NCBI RefSeq assembly: GCF_009831415.1
Contig: NZ_CP043727.1
Span: forward strand, 1,612,001-1,676,000
Direction of reading: 5' to 3'
DNA from: Yersinia canariae
GTDB taxonomy: Bacteria; Pseudomonadota; Gammaproteobacteria; Enterobacterales; Enterobacteriaceae
DNA length: 64,000 bases
A program made the position numbers and the translations under genes. Positions 1 to 9,488 of this stretch are shown one piece after another (positions within the stretch are counted from its first letter, which is position 1; each line of letters begins with the position of its first letter). The notes below the pieces were generated by a model. The model had not been told where the DNA came from. It worked only from the letters and a program-made list of their open reading frames with translations, and did not search any database.

Positions 1-1422
1 ATGTATCTGGGTTGGGAAGGTGTGGGTCTGTGCAGCTACCTGCTGATCGGCTTCTACTACACCAATCCGGCTAATGGTGCGGCGGCCATGAAGGCCTTTA
101 TCGTGACCCGCGTGGGTGACGTGTTCCTGGCCATCGGGCTGTTCATTCTTTACCAAGAGCTGGGCACGCTAAATATTCGCGAGTTAATGGTGTTAGCACC
201 GCAGAAACTGGAAATGGGCTCAACCGCCATTACTTGGGCGACGCTAATGCTGTTGGGTGGTGCGGTCGGTAAGTCGGCGCAGTTGCCATTACAAACTTGG
301 CTTGCTGATGCGATGGCTGGCCCGACGCCGGTTTCTGCACTTATCCATGCGGCCACCATGGTCACTGCGGGTGTGTACTTGATTGCCCGTACCCATGGCC
401 TGTTCCTGATGGCGCCAGAAGTTCTACATCTGGTGGGGATTATCGGGGCGGTTACCTTGGTGTTGGCCGGTTTTGCCGCACTGGTACAAACCGACATCAA
501 GCGGGTCTTGGCCTATTCCACCATGAGCCAGATTGGCTACATGTTCCTGGCGCTCGGCGTTCAGGCGTGGGATGCCGCTATTTTCCACCTGATGACCCAT
601 GCATTCTTTAAAGCATTACTGTTCCTCTCCTCGGGTTCCGTGATTCTGGCCTGTCACCACGAGCAAAACATCTTCAAAATGGGCGGTCTGCGTAAGACTA
701 TTCCATTGGTGTATATCTGCTTCCTTGTGGGTGGCGCGGCGCTGGCTGCATTGCCAGTCGTCACCGCGGGCTTCTACAGTAAAGACGAAATTCTGTGGGG
801 CGCATTGGCCAGTGGCCATATCAACCTGATGGTTGCGGGGCTGGTTGGGGCATTCCTCACCGCGCTGTATACCTTCCGGATGATCTTCATTGTGTTCCAT
901 GGCGAGCCAAAAACTAAAGCGCATCCAGTCAAAGGGATCACTCATAACCTGCCGCTGATTGTGTTGCTGGTGCTGTCGACCTTTGTTGGCGCGCTGATAA
1001 CGCCACCGCTGGCTGGTGTATTGCCAGAGCTTCACTTCGGTGAAGAGGGCAAAATGCCGCTGGAAATTTTCTCCGGCGTGCTGGTGGTGATTGGCATAGC
1101 ATTGGCCGCGTTCCTGTATTTGGGCAAACGTCAACTGGTCAACAGCATTGCGCAAAGTGCGCCGGGCCGCTTCTTTACGGTCTGGTGGTTCCACGCGTGG
1201 GGCTTCGACTGGCTGTACCATAACGTGTTTGTCCGTCCATATCTGTGGATTGCAAAATTGATACAGCGTGATCCGCTGAACTCACTGATGAATACCCCAG
1301 CGGTGCTTTCTCGCTGGAGTAATCGTGGTCTGACCGTTAGTGAAAATGGACAGGTGCGTTGGTATGTCGCGTCTATGGGTTTGGGTGCAGTCGTTGTACT
1401 GGCTCTGTTGCTTTTCGTTTAA
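1..1422 (+). CDS. nuoL: NADH-quinone oxidoreductase subunit L, 3' part (cut by window start)
   Basis: Large proton-pumping antiporter-like membrane subunit of respiratory complex I, in the inner membrane. The 473 residues seen match roughly residues 141-613 of the 613-residue E. coli protein, so the first ATG of the window is an internal codon and the true start lies upstream. Visible marks are the antiporter core around GAVGKSAQLPLQTWLADAMA, the HAATMVTAGVYLIARTHGLF helix, and the long amphipathic C-terminal helix region ending in RWYVASMGLGAVVVLALL. nuoM follows 18 bp downstream in the same direction, as in the standard nuoA-N operon. No truncation or frameshift is seen in the part present. 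Confidence 0.97.
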   Translation: MYLGWEGVGLCSYLLIGFYYTNPANGAAAMKAFIVTRVGDVFLAIGLFILYQELGTLNIRELMVLAPQKLEMGSTAITWATLMLLGGAVGKSAQLPLQTWLADAMAGPTPVSALIHAATMVTAGVYLIARTHGLFLMAPEVLHLVGIIGAVTLVLAGFAALVQTDIKRVLAYSTMSQIGYMFLALGVQAWDAAIFHLMTHAFFKALLFLSSGSVILACHHEQNIFKMGGLRKTIPLVYICFLVGGAALAALPVVTAGFYSKDEILWGALASGHINLMVAGLVGAFLTALYTFRMIFIVFHGEPKTKAHPVKGITHNLPLIVLLVLSTFVGALITPPLAGVLPELHFGEEGKMPLEIFSGVLVVIGIALAAFLYLGKRQLVNSIAQSAPGRFFTVWWFHAWGFDWLYHNVFVRPYLWIAKLIQRDPLNSLMNTPAVLSRWSNRGLTVSENGQVRWYVASMGLGAVVVLALLLFV

Positions 1423-1440
1423 TTAGGGACACAAAACGCC

Positions 1441-2979
1441 ATGCTATTACCTTGGCTAATTCTTATCCCCTTTATCGGCGGCTTACTGTCTTGGCAGTGT
1501 GAGCGCTTCGGTACCAGAGTACCGCGCTGGATAGCGCTACTCGCGATGGGGCTGACATTGGTGCTCTCCTTGCAGTTATGGGTGCAGGGCAACTATTCAC
1601 TGATGAACCCGGCGGGTATTCCGCAGTGGCAGTCAGAATTCACCTTGCCGTGGATCCCACGGTTCGGCATCTCATTCCATCTGGCTTTAGATGGTTTGTC
1701 TCTGCTGATGGTGGTGCTGACGGGCCTACTGGGTGTGCTGGCTATTCTCTGTTCGTGGCGTGAAATTCAGCGCAATCAGGGCTTCTTCTACCTGAATCTG
1801 TTGTGGATTCTGGGTGGGGTAATCGGCGTGTTCCTCGCCATCGACATGTTCCTGTTCTTCTTCTTCTGGGAAATGATGTTGGTGCCGATGTACTTCCTGA
1901 TTGCCTTGTGGGGTCATAAAGCATCCGACGGTAAAACCCGAATCGCGGCGGCCACCAAATTCTTCATCTATACCCAGGCCAGCGGCCTTATCATGCTGAT
2001 TGCCATTTTGGGGCTGGTGTTTGTGCACTACAACGCCACTGGTATCTGGACGTTCAACTACGAAGAGTTGCTGAACACCCCGATGTCGCACAATGTTGAA
2101 TATCTGCTAATGCTGGGCTTCTTTATCGCGTTTGCGGTAAAAATGCCGGTGGTGCCATTGCACGGTTGGTTGCCAGATGCACACAGTCAGGCGCCAACGG
2201 CGGGTTCTGTCGACTTGGCGGGGATTTTGCTGAAAACCGCGGCTTATGGTTTGCTGCGTTTCAGCTTGCCGCTGTTCCCGAATGCATCCGCTGAGTTTGC
2301 GCCAATCGCCATGTGGTTAGGTGTTGTCGGCATCTTCTACGGTGCGTGGATGGCGTTCTGCCAGACCGATATCAAACGCCTGATTGCTTATACCAGCGTA
2401 TCGCACATGGGCTTTGTGTTGATTGCCATCTATACCGGCAGCCAACTGGCTTACCAGGGTGCGGTCATCCAAATGATTGCTCACGGCTTGTCTGCCGCCG
2501 GGATGTTCATCATCTGCGGTCAGTTATACGAGCGTTTGCATACGCGTGATATGCGCCAGATGGGCGGCCTGTGGGGTCGAATCAAGTATTTGCCTGCGCT
2601 GTCGCTGTTCTTCGCGGTGGCAACATTGGGGATGCCGGGTACCGGTAACTTCGTCGGCGAATTCATGATCCTGTTCGGCAGCTTCCAGGTGGTGCCGGTC
2701 ATTACCGTGATTTCTACTTTCGGGCTGGTTTTTGCTTCGGTTTACTCTTTGATTATGATGCAACGTGCTTATTACGGCGCACCAAAGTCAGAAGAGGCTT
2801 TGCCGGGCATGAGTGCAAGGGAACTGTCCATCATCCTGCTGTTAGTGGTGCTGTTAGTGTTGCTGGGGGTTTACCCGCAGCCAATTCTCGACACCTCCCA
2901 TGCTGCGATGAGTAATGTACAGCAATGGTTCTCAGCTTCATCTATTCCAGTACCATCTATTACAACTACAAGGCCGTAA
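1441..2979 (+). CDS. nuoM: NADH-quinone oxidoreductase subunit M
   Basis: Second antiporter-like proton-pumping subunit of complex I in the inner membrane; 512 residues against 509 in E. coli. Key charged residues fall exactly where expected: Glu144 in the FFFWEMMLVPMY helix and Lys234 in FAVKMPVVPLHGWLPDAH, both essential for pumping in E. coli NuoM. About 14 membrane helices are evident. It sits between nuoL (18 bp upstream) and nuoN (6 bp downstream), so it is translated from the nuo polycistron. Confidence 0.98.
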   Translation: MLLPWLILIPFIGGLLSWQCERFGTRVPRWIALLAMGLTLVLSLQLWVQGNYSLMNPAGIPQWQSEFTLPWIPRFGISFHLALDGLSLLMVVLTGLLGVLAILCSWREIQRNQGFFYLNLLWILGGVIGVFLAIDMFLFFFFWEMMLVPMYFLIALWGHKASDGKTRIAAATKFFIYTQASGLIMLIAILGLVFVHYNATGIWTFNYEELLNTPMSHNVEYLLMLGFFIAFAVKMPVVPLHGWLPDAHSQAPTAGSVDLAGILLKTAAYGLLRFSLPLFPNASAEFAPIAMWLGVVGIFYGAWMAFCQTDIKRLIAYTSVSHMGFVLIAIYTGSQLAYQGAVIQMIAHGLSAAGMFIICGQLYERLHTRDMRQMGGLWGRIKYLPALSLFFAVATLGMPGTGNFVGEFMILFGSFQVVPVITVISTFGLVFASVYSLIMMQRAYYGAPKSEEALPGMSARELSIILLLVVLLVLLGVYPQPILDTSHAAMSNVQQWFSASSIPVPSITTTRP

Positions 2980-2985
2980 TTCGCC

Positions 2986-4443
2986 ATGACAATAACTCCT
3001 CAACAACTGATCGCAATGCTACCGCTGTTGATCGTCGGATTGACGGTGGTGGTTGTGATGCTGTCCATTGCGTGGCGACGCGATCACTTTATCAACGCCA
3101 CTCTGACGGTTATCGGGCTTAACCTGGCACTGCTGTCACTTTACTTTGTCGGCCAGGTCGGGCCGATGGATGTCACGCCGCTGATGCGGGTTGACGGCTA
3201 CGCGATGTTCTATACCGGGCTGGTGATTGTTGCCAGTCTGGCGACCAGCACCTTTGCTTATCCATGGCTCAATGGCTATCCGGATAACCGTGAAGAGTTC
3301 TACTTGCTGGTGCTGATTGCGACAATGGGCGGTATTCTGCTAGCCAGTGCCAATCATCTGGCCTCACTGTTCTTGGGTATCGAACTGATTTCCTTGCCGT
3401 TGTTTGGCTTGATTGGTTATGCCTATCGCCAGAAGCGCTCACTGGAAGCCAGTATCAAATACATGCTGCTGTCTGCGGCGGCATCGTCATTCCTGCTATT
3501 TGGTATGGCGCTGTTGTATGCAGAGTCCGGTAGTTTGTCTTTTGCCAGCCTCGGCAAAAGCCTGAGTGATTCCACCATCCACCAGCCGCTGATTCTAGCC
3601 GGTCTGGGCATGATGATCGTGGGGCTTGGCTTTAAATTGTCATTGGTGCCGTTCCAACTGTGGACGCCGGATGTGTATCAGGGCGCACCTGCCCCGGTAT
3701 CTACTTTCCTGGCGACGGCCAGTAAGATTGCCATCTTTGCGGTGGTGATGCGCTTGTTCCTGTATGCGCCAGCCGCCGACAGTGAAGCGGTGCGTTTAGT
3801 GCTCTCCTTGATTGCTGTGGCATCGATTCTGTTTGGTAACCTGATGGCTATCAGCCAGACCAACATCAAGCGCCTGCTGGGCTATTCCTCTATTGCGCAC
3901 CTTGGCTACTTGCTGATTGCGTTGGTGGCGGTACAAACCCATCAGTTGGCACTGGAAACCGTCGGCGTCTATCTGGCCGGTTACCTGTTCAGCAGCTTGG
4001 GGGCTTTCGGGGTTGTCAGTCTGATGTCCAGCCCGTACAAAGGCCCGGATGCGGAATCCCTGTTCTCCTACCGCGGGTTGTTCTGGCATAAGCCAATTCT
4101 GTCTGCGGTGATGACAGTGATGATGTTGTCACTGGCGGGTATTCCAATGACACTGGGCTTTATCGGTAAGTTCTTTGTTGTGGCAATGGGTGTGAGCGCG
4201 AACCTGTGGTGGCTGACCGGTGCAGTGGTTTTAGGCAGTGCTATCGGCCTGTATTACTACCTGCGCGTCACTGTCAGCCTGTACCTCAGCGCGCCGGAGA
4301 CATTAGTCCGTGATACACCAAGCAACTGGGCATTGACTGCCGGTGGTGTGGTGGTGCTGATTTCCGCGATTTTGGTGTTGTTCCTGGGTGTCTACCCGCA
4401 GCCGTTGATTTCGCTGGTGCAGTTTGCTCAACCACTGATGTAA
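2986..4443 (+). CDS. nuoN: NADH-quinone oxidoreductase subunit N
   Basis: Third antiporter-like membrane subunit of complex I; 485 residues, the same length as E. coli NuoN. The start follows the nuoM stop by 6 bp. Typical core motifs are visible: a conserved Lys in [20 protein letters not shown] and the [19 protein letters not shown] segment shared by all three antiporter-like subunits. It is the last gene of the nuo operon and is followed at once by an intrinsic terminator. Confidence 0.98.
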   Translation: MTITPQQLIAMLPLLIVGLTVVVVMLSIAWRRDHFINATLTVIGLNLALLSLYFVGQVGPMDVTPLMRVDGYAMFYTGLVIVASLATSTFAYPWLNGYPDNREEFYLLVLIATMGGILLASANHLASLFLGIELISLPLFGLIGYAYRQKRSLEASIKYMLLSAAASSFLLFGMALLYAESGSLSFASLGKSLSDSTIHQPLILAGLGMMIVGLGFKLSLVPFQLWTPDVYQGAPAPVSTFLATASKIAIFAVVMRLFLYAPAADSEAVRLVLSLIAVASILFGNLMAISQTNIKRLLGYSSIAHLGYLLIALVAVQTHQLALETVGVYLAGYLFSSLGAFGVVSLMSSPYKGPDAESLFSYRGLFWHKPILSAVMTVMMLSLAGIPMTLGFIGKFFVVAMGVSANLWWLTGAVVLGSAIGLYYYLRVTVSLYLSAPETLVRDTPSNWALTAGGVVVLISAILVLFLGVYPQPLISLVQFAQPLM

Positions 4444-4466
4444 TTCATTGTTAAGTCAGTGATTCC

Positions 4467-4506
4467 AACCCCTTGTGAGCTTTGGCTCACCGGGGGTTTT
4501 GTTTTT
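4467..4506 (+). terminator. Rho-independent terminator of the nuo operon
   Basis: A GTGAGC/GCTCAC stem extended by CCCC/GGGG on a TTTG loop is followed by TTTTGTTTTT. It lies 24 bp after the nuoN stop and just before the converging LysR gene. Confidence 0.9.
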
Positions 4507-4511
4507 ATGGG

Positions 4512-5390
4512 CTATTGCGGCGGATTGGCACCGCTAAAGCTTATCTCAAGTGCATTTATCACCGCACGTACTCTGGCCGCCCGCTGTACATCAGGGTGAA
4601 CCACCAGCCAGATATCCACCCAATCGCATTTATCAGGCCAGATGCGCACCAGTTCAGCGTCATTATCTGCCAGAAAAGATGACAGCAATCCGATTCCCGC
4701 CCCCTTGCGTGCGGCAGAACGCAGCAATTGTTGGGAATTACTTTCCAGCACCACATTGGGATTTTCCAACGGCTCGCCACATAGCGCTTGCCAGTGGCGC
4801 GGCACGGATTGCTGCGGGAATAACAGCAGTTGGTGACCACAAAAAAACTCACCACTGCGCGGCATGCCGTGCCGGGCTAAATAATCATGGGTGGCATACA
4901 GCCCCATCTCAATAGTTGTTAACCGCTTGATAACCAATTCATTATCATTTGGGCGCAGACCACGAATCGCCAGATCAACACTGTGATAAGCAATATCAGA
5001 GATATCAATGCCGGTCAGCACTCGTAGTGTAATTTCAGGATATTGCTGGCGCAACTGCTTGAGGGCAGGTAGCACAAAGGCCTCGGCCAGAGTGTCAGTG
5101 GTGGCGATGCTCACCACTCCTTGCAACTGGCTATCACTATTGGCGGCTTTTCGACCAATGCTCTGAGCGGCGTTTTCCATAGTAATAACATCGGCCAACA
5201 TCCGCTCTCCCAGCGGGCTGAGGGTAAACGCTTTTGGTGTGCGGATAAAAAGCTTTGCACCCAAAACCGCTTCCAATGTTGTGATTCGGCGGCCAACGGT
5301 GGCTTGATCCACCCGCAGCTCATGGGCGGCCTGGCGTAAGCTGCCTTTGCGCACGACGGCAAGGAAGAATCTGGCATCATCCCAATTCAT
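4512..5390 (-). CDS. LysR-family transcriptional regulator
   Basis: A 292-residue LysR-type regulator. An N-terminal winged helix-turn-helix (about residues 1-60, beginning [17 protein letters not shown]) is followed by a periplasmic-binding-protein-like effector domain. An upstream ATG at 5399 exists, but the only purine-rich ribosome site (AGAG at 5400-5403) fits the ATG at 5390, and MNWDD is a common LysR start. It is divergent from an MFS transporter gene, and a perfect 12-bp inverted repeat lies between them, which suggests that it controls that transporter and itself. The effector is unknown. It belongs to the subgroup with a short, poorly conserved effector domain, like E. coli proteins of the YafC/DsdC type, but I cannot name an orthologue. 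Confidence 0.9.
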   Translation of the reverse strand: MNWDDARFFLAVVRKGSLRQAAHELRVDQATVGRRITTLEAVLGAKLFIRTPKAFTLSPLGERMLADVITMENAAQSIGRKAANSDSQLQGVVSIATTDTLAEAFVLPALKQLRQQYPEITLRVLTGIDISDIAYHSVDLAIRGLRPNDNELVIKRLTTIEMGLYATHDYLARHGMPRSGEFFCGHQLLLFPQQSVPRHWQALCGEPLENPNVVLESNSQQLLRSAARKGAGIGLLSSFLADNDAELVRIWPDKCDWVDIWLVVHPDVQRAARVRAVINALEISFSGANPPQ

Positions 5391-5457
5391 TGATAGCATC
5401 TCTAGGTTGTTAAGTGGGATAGCCGGAGATTATAGCTAACAGTCATCAGACTGAGAA

Positions 5458-5484
5458 AAAAATGCATCACCCTGATGCATTTTT
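5458..5484. promoter_or_regulatory. Perfect 12-bp inverted repeat, candidate LysR operator
   Basis: AAAAATGCATCA and TGATGCATTTTT flank a CCC loop in the space between the divergent LysR and MFS genes. The inner part contains T-N11-A (TGCA...TGCA), the general LysR-box shape. A TATAAT at 5513-5518 is a likely -10 of the MFS gene. A terminator role is less likely because no gene ends here. Confidence 0.5.
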
Positions 5485-5596
5485 GTAAATGCGGGTCTGC
5501 CGATGTCACCCGTATAATGCGCTGTTTCCAACTTATCGTACTTACCAGCGAACGCATGATATCCGTGATGTTATCGCGCAGTTTCAGGAGTCAATC

Positions 5597-6835
5597 ATGA
5601 GCGAGGGTTTAACCCGCACGGCACCCGTTAGCCACTCGGCAGTATCCTATTTTTCGGTGCTGTTTTTCATTGCGCTCGCATTAACGGCGGCGTTACTTAA
5701 CAGCAGTGCGCCAACGCCACTTTATCCACTATATCAACAACATCTGGCCCTAACTTCAGTCAGCCTGACCCTAGTTTACGGCGCTTATGCTGCGGGAGTA
5801 TTGATTTCCCTGTTTGCCGTGGGGAATTTGGCCGGGAGGGTGGCTGACCTGCGGTTGATGATGTTGCCCGCGTTGGGCGCTGTGCTTACCGGTGCTTTGT
5901 TATTTGCTGTTGCCGATTCTTTCAATCTGATGTTTATGGCGCGGTTATTGGCGGGTATTGGCACCGGGGCTCTGACGGGAGCATCAAATCTGGCGCTAAT
6001 TCGCTTTTGCCCACCTGATGGCGGTAAGCGCGCGGCATTGATTGCGACATTATCCTTTACAGCGGGCCTGGCTTTAGGGCCGGTATTTAGTAGTTTGTCA
6101 TTACAGGCCGATTTTCATCCAACGGTAGTGCCGTTTGTTTTAATTATTATGATGGCTACGGCCGCTGCATTGGGAGTGGCATTTTTTTGGCCAAAACAGA
6201 TGACGGCGGCAGTCACTCACTCGGCAAGTGTGCCGCGCTCGCCAGACAGCACACTGCTTTCCGGTTTGCAGCTAACCGGCAGTAAGTTTTTTCTTTGCGC
6301 GACGGCACTGTTCGTCTCTTGGGCTGTTGCCGCCAGTATTTTGGCGATTGGGCCGGCCATTGCCACACAGCTGTTATCTGTCCAAAGCAAAGGGCTGTTT
6401 GGCTATGTTATCGCGCTATATCTGGTGATTGCCGGTATCTGCCAATTGGTCAGCCGCAACCTGGACAGCCGCTTCTCACTTTACTCCGGTTGCTTAGCGC
6501 AAGGGTTTGCTGTTATAGCTTTCGCGGCGGCAGTTCACTTCCATTCATTGCTTTTGGCGGGGATGGGTATGGTGATGACGGGGTATGCATTTGGCACTAT
6601 TTTTGTCGGTAGCGCCGCACTGGTGAACCTGATTTCACCGAAAGCCAGTCATGCGCGTTTGCTGTCGCTGTTCTATGTCATTGCCTATACCGCTAATTGG
6701 GTGCCGGTGCTGCTGGGGGTGATTATTGACCGCAGCAGCTTGCTCACTGCGGCAAACACGTTATTTATTGTCGCCGCCCCGGTGTGTTTACTGTTAGCCG
6801 TTCTGGTCGCCAGAGCAGATTTCCCACGGAATTAA
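5597..6835 (+). CDS. MFS transporter, probable drug/metabolite exporter
   Basis: A 412-residue inner-membrane carrier with about 12 hydrophobic helices. The reading frame is open upstream to 5489, but the ATG at 5597 has an AGGAG at 5586-5590 six bases before it and begins a typical short cytosolic N-terminus. The helix 2-3 loop carries a degenerate MFS signature (GNLAGRVADLR) and helix 5 reads LSFTAGLALGPVFSS, the pattern of exporter-type MFS proteins. It is divergent from the LysR gene, which probably regulates it. The substrate cannot be told from the sequence. Confidence 0.88.
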   Translation: MSEGLTRTAPVSHSAVSYFSVLFFIALALTAALLNSSAPTPLYPLYQQHLALTSVSLTLVYGAYAAGVLISLFAVGNLAGRVADLRLMMLPALGAVLTGALLFAVADSFNLMFMARLLAGIGTGALTGASNLALIRFCPPDGGKRAALIATLSFTAGLALGPVFSSLSLQADFHPTVVPFVLIIMMATAAALGVAFFWPKQMTAAVTHSASVPRSPDSTLLSGLQLTGSKFFLCATALFVSWAVAASILAIGPAIATQLLSVQSKGLFGYVIALYLVIAGICQLVSRNLDSRFSLYSGCLAQGFAVIAFAAAVHFHSLLLAGMGMVMTGYAFGTIFVGSAALVNLISPKASHARLLSLFYVIAYTANWVPVLLGVIIDRSSLLTAANTLFIVAAPVCLLLAVLVARADFPRN

Positions 6836-6867
6836 GAAGATTTAAAAGAAAAATACGCGGGATTATT

Positions 6868-6935
6868 TGTGATTAATATCACTAATTTCATGAAACAAAA
6901 TTAATTATTTCACTATTATTGTGATTTAAATCGAC
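6868..6935. promoter_or_regulatory. Two CRP-like sites upstream of the ycdZ-like gene
   Basis: TGTGA-TTAATA-TCACT at 6868-6883 is close to the CRP consensus TGTGA-N6-TCACA. A weaker copy, TGTGA-TTTAAA-TCGAC, lies at 6920-6935. Both precede the gene starting at 7020, so carbon-source control is likely. Confidence 0.55.
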
Positions 6936-7019
6936 AAATTACCCCCAGAATTCGGGTAAACTGCGCAACTTTCACTCAGCACACATTTCTCTTAACGTTT
7001 TTTGCGCAGGTAAATACTG

Positions 7020-7514
7020 ATGAACATTATTCTGATGATTGCCATTACCACCGGCATTCTCTCAGGTATCTGGGGTTGGGTTGCGGTCAGCCTGGGGCTT
7101 ATCAGTTGGGCGGGGTTCTTGGGGTGTACCGCATACTTTGCCTGCCCACAGGGTGGTTTGAAGGGGCTGCTTATCACGCTGCTAACCTGTGTGAGTGGGG
7201 TATTCTGGGCGATGATGATTATTCAGGGAAGTGCTTTGCAGCCTGAATGGACCATCCTTGGCTATGTTCTGACGGGGATTGTGGCTTTTTTGATGTGTAT
7301 CCAAGCCTGTCAGCAGTGGCTATCATTTGTTCCCGGCACTTTTATCGGCGCTTGCGCAACTTTTGCTGGCAATGGTGATTGGAAGCTGGTGATTGTTTCA
7401 CTGTTGGTTGGCGTGGTGTTTGGTTATGCGATGAAGAATAGTGGCTTGTGGTTGGCGGCATGGGGAGCTAGGGCTAAACTAAATGTGCGATTTATGATAG
7501 ACAAAAAAATGTGA
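7020..7514 (+). CDS. ycdZ: YcdZ-like inner membrane protein (DUF1097)
   Basis: A 164-residue hydrophobic protein with about five membrane helices and short loops. It is nearly identical to E. coli YcdZ over long stretches, for example ITTGILSGIWGWVAVSLGL, GFLGCTAYFACPQGGLKGL and SFVPGTFIGACATFAG. The function is unknown. The start is the first in-frame ATG, downstream of two CRP-like sites. The C-terminal dozen residues (VRFMIDKKM) diverge from YcdZ, close to the boundary with the A+T-rich gene that follows. Confidence 0.88.
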   Translation: MNIILMIAITTGILSGIWGWVAVSLGLISWAGFLGCTAYFACPQGGLKGLLITLLTCVSGVFWAMMIIQGSALQPEWTILGYVLTGIVAFLMCIQACQQWLSFVPGTFIGACATFAGNGDWKLVIVSLLVGVVFGYAMKNSGLWLAAWGARAKLNVRFMIDKKM

Positions 7515-7564
7515 GTGGTAAAAAATTAAAATTACTATTAACCCGTACATATTGGAATTAATTA

Positions 7565-9124
7565 ATGTCAGTTATAAATTCACAAGGAAGAATACCAAAT
7601 ATTGTATCTTCTGTACTACCTAAGAATCCCGATTCTATTTTGTCAGGAGATAAAGTCACATATGAAATAAAAGAACTAAAAAATACAATATCCTCCATGA
7701 AAAAAGCAAGATCAATTAAAATGAGAGTGACCTCATTTTTAAGAAATGTATTATCGAAAGTGGCAAATACTAATACTTTAAATGTCGGTCAATCCTGTGA
7801 TCTAATTGGCATAACTATTAACCCTAAAGCAGCTATCAAATTAAAAAGTAAAATAGAATTTGATGGTACGGGCAAGATAAAGTATTTTAAACAAGAAAAT
7901 ATAACAGAAAAAAATTATAATATTATTATAAATAATAGAATTAAACCATTAAGTGAAACACCACAGATAGCGGACAATAAGTTAAGGACTCCTGGGGAGG
8001 CATTGATTACCATTGCTGGTTTAATAAGAACCTCCAGTGAGTTCCTATCAAATAAAGAGGGATTGGAAAATTTAATTGCGTCCACATGGATGGATGGGAC
8101 AATTTCCCGACAATCATCATATAATACAATTGAATTGATACGAATTAAAGTTGGCGCTAATCCTAAACTTATTCAAGAAATTGACAATGTAATAGATACT
8201 ATAGAGAAATACACCTATATCACCAAAAGAAATGACAATTATTATGGCCGACTTTTTGAAACGGAGATTTCTAAATGTATTGTTGATAATCCGAATGATA
8301 ACATGGTTAAAGTCAGGCAGTTAATTTCCTCATTAATTATTGACGATTTTTCAAATATGCCAAGACTTGAACAGAAATCCTTATGTAAAGATATTGCAGA
8401 CCTAATGCGTAAAGATCCCCCATTGTGGCGATATAATTTACTATCTTCAAATAAGTTCATGAAGAATGAAGAACCAGATGATTTTATTGAGATGATGAGG
8501 TTTTCAGGTAAATATTCGGTTCCTTTAGTTCTATCTATAGCTGTTAAATATATTGTGAAAGCGAATGGAATGTTAGAAATTAAAAATTCAGCATCTAAGC
8601 ATTACGTGGATAAAATAAAATCACAAAGAAAACTGTTTGAGTCTTTTGCTTCGAAAGAAAATTTAAGGACCGAGGCATACGGATTACTCCTTCCACATCA
8701 AAAAAATATTTCTTCAATCAATGAGCCAATAATTGGTCATGGGATCCGCCCTATAGATAAGTACCTACGCCCTACCGCTGGCGACGATTTGACTGAGTAC
8801 GATGCTAAGGCGCTAATCAGCGAAAGAACCATTGGGATAGGTATGTCTGGGTCTTCTAACATCCTGCATTTTCTTTTTAGAAAACTACAATCACAAAACG
8901 TAGACTTTCCTATGGATGATGCGAAACTCGCTACAGCATCATGGCTCAGCTATAGCGGCGGACATTCTTTCAATGAAGCATATTCAGTTTTTGGATATAC
9001 GAGTAGCGGTAATTTTGAGCCATTGTCATTTAATACTCTAAGAAACTCTTGCGAATTGAGCAAAAATGCAATTGATAACGCCTATAACAAAGTGATTGAG
9101 GCATCGATAAAGCTCAGAGGTTAA
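7565..9124 (+). CDS. Orphan 519-residue protein, A+T-rich, possible secreted effector
   Basis: I do not recognise this protein. It is mostly soluble, lysine/asparagine/isoleucine-rich and lacks a Sec signal peptide or membrane helix. The N-terminal 60 residues are Ser/Asn-rich and unstructured-looking (MSVINSQGRIPNIVSSVLPK). The middle part looks helical. The C-terminal third is more compact, with the motifs GHGIRPIDKYLRPTAGDD, GMSGSSNILHFLF and WLSYSGGHSFNEAYSVFGY, which look like a catalytic or binding core (Ser, His, Asp and Glu grouped). Codon use is strongly A/T-ending, unlike both neighbours, and only a weak ribosome site precedes the ATG. Composition, a free N-terminus and lack of partners fit a horizontally acquired effector or toxin-like gene, but this is inference. 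The frame is intact over 1.5 kb, so the protein is probably real. Confidence 0.8.
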   Translation: MSVINSQGRIPNIVSSVLPKNPDSILSGDKVTYEIKELKNTISSMKKARSIKMRVTSFLRNVLSKVANTNTLNVGQSCDLIGITINPKAAIKLKSKIEFDGTGKIKYFKQENITEKNYNIIINNRIKPLSETPQIADNKLRTPGEALITIAGLIRTSSEFLSNKEGLENLIASTWMDGTISRQSSYNTIELIRIKVGANPKLIQEIDNVIDTIEKYTYITKRNDNYYGRLFETEISKCIVDNPNDNMVKVRQLISSLIIDDFSNMPRLEQKSLCKDIADLMRKDPPLWRYNLLSSNKFMKNEEPDDFIEMMRFSGKYSVPLVLSIAVKYIVKANGMLEIKNSASKHYVDKIKSQRKLFESFASKENLRTEAYGLLLPHQKNISSINEPIIGHGIRPIDKYLRPTAGDDLTEYDAKALISERTIGIGMSGSSNILHFLFRKLQSQNVDFPMDDAKLATASWLSYSGGHSFNEAYSVFGYTSSGNFEPLSFNTLRNSCELSKNAIDNAYNKVIEASIKLRG

Positions 9125-9488
9125 TTTTATATATTAGCGTTTACCACGGTAGACACACGATATGGCATCTTTGGGTACATTAGGGCAGATACTATCAAAA
9201 AAAGGTTCATCTGACTGTTTGACCTCATAAAAGATCATAACTTGTTGATTGTTACAAAACTTGTGTGTCTTAGGTAAAATATTATTTATGAAAAAAAAAC
9301 AGTGGGTTGTGATTTTTGGTCAGAGGAACTTTAGAGGAACTAAAGCTAAGTTTGATACTATTCGATCGCTGTATTAATGAATTCGTCTGCCGTAAGAACG
9401 CGTCTAACTGTGGTTAATCACCGCTTAGTGTTCACCTCACTTGCGCAAGGTGAACGGTGAAACGCTAACGACCGAAAGAGTTATTCGA
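9125..9488. other. A+T-rich non-coding DNA after the orphan gene, with a nested hairpin
   Basis: No credible gene is seen. A small stem CTTTAG-AGGAA-CTAAAG lies near 9332-9348. At 9430-9455, GTTCACCT and AGGTGAAC flank a 10-nt centre whose CTTGCGCAAG (9440-9449) is itself a palindrome; an outer TCACC/GGTGA pair (9418-9422 and 9456-9460) extends the fold. The second structure lies next to the converging yhcH-like gene and may be a terminator without a T-tract or a protein-binding site. Confidence 0.5.

Noticed and set aside
616..1221. Long minus-strand frame inside nuoL (201 codons)
   Set aside because: It is the antisense shadow of a highly conserved membrane protein gene, with unnatural composition (His/Gln/Arg-rich) and no ribosome site.
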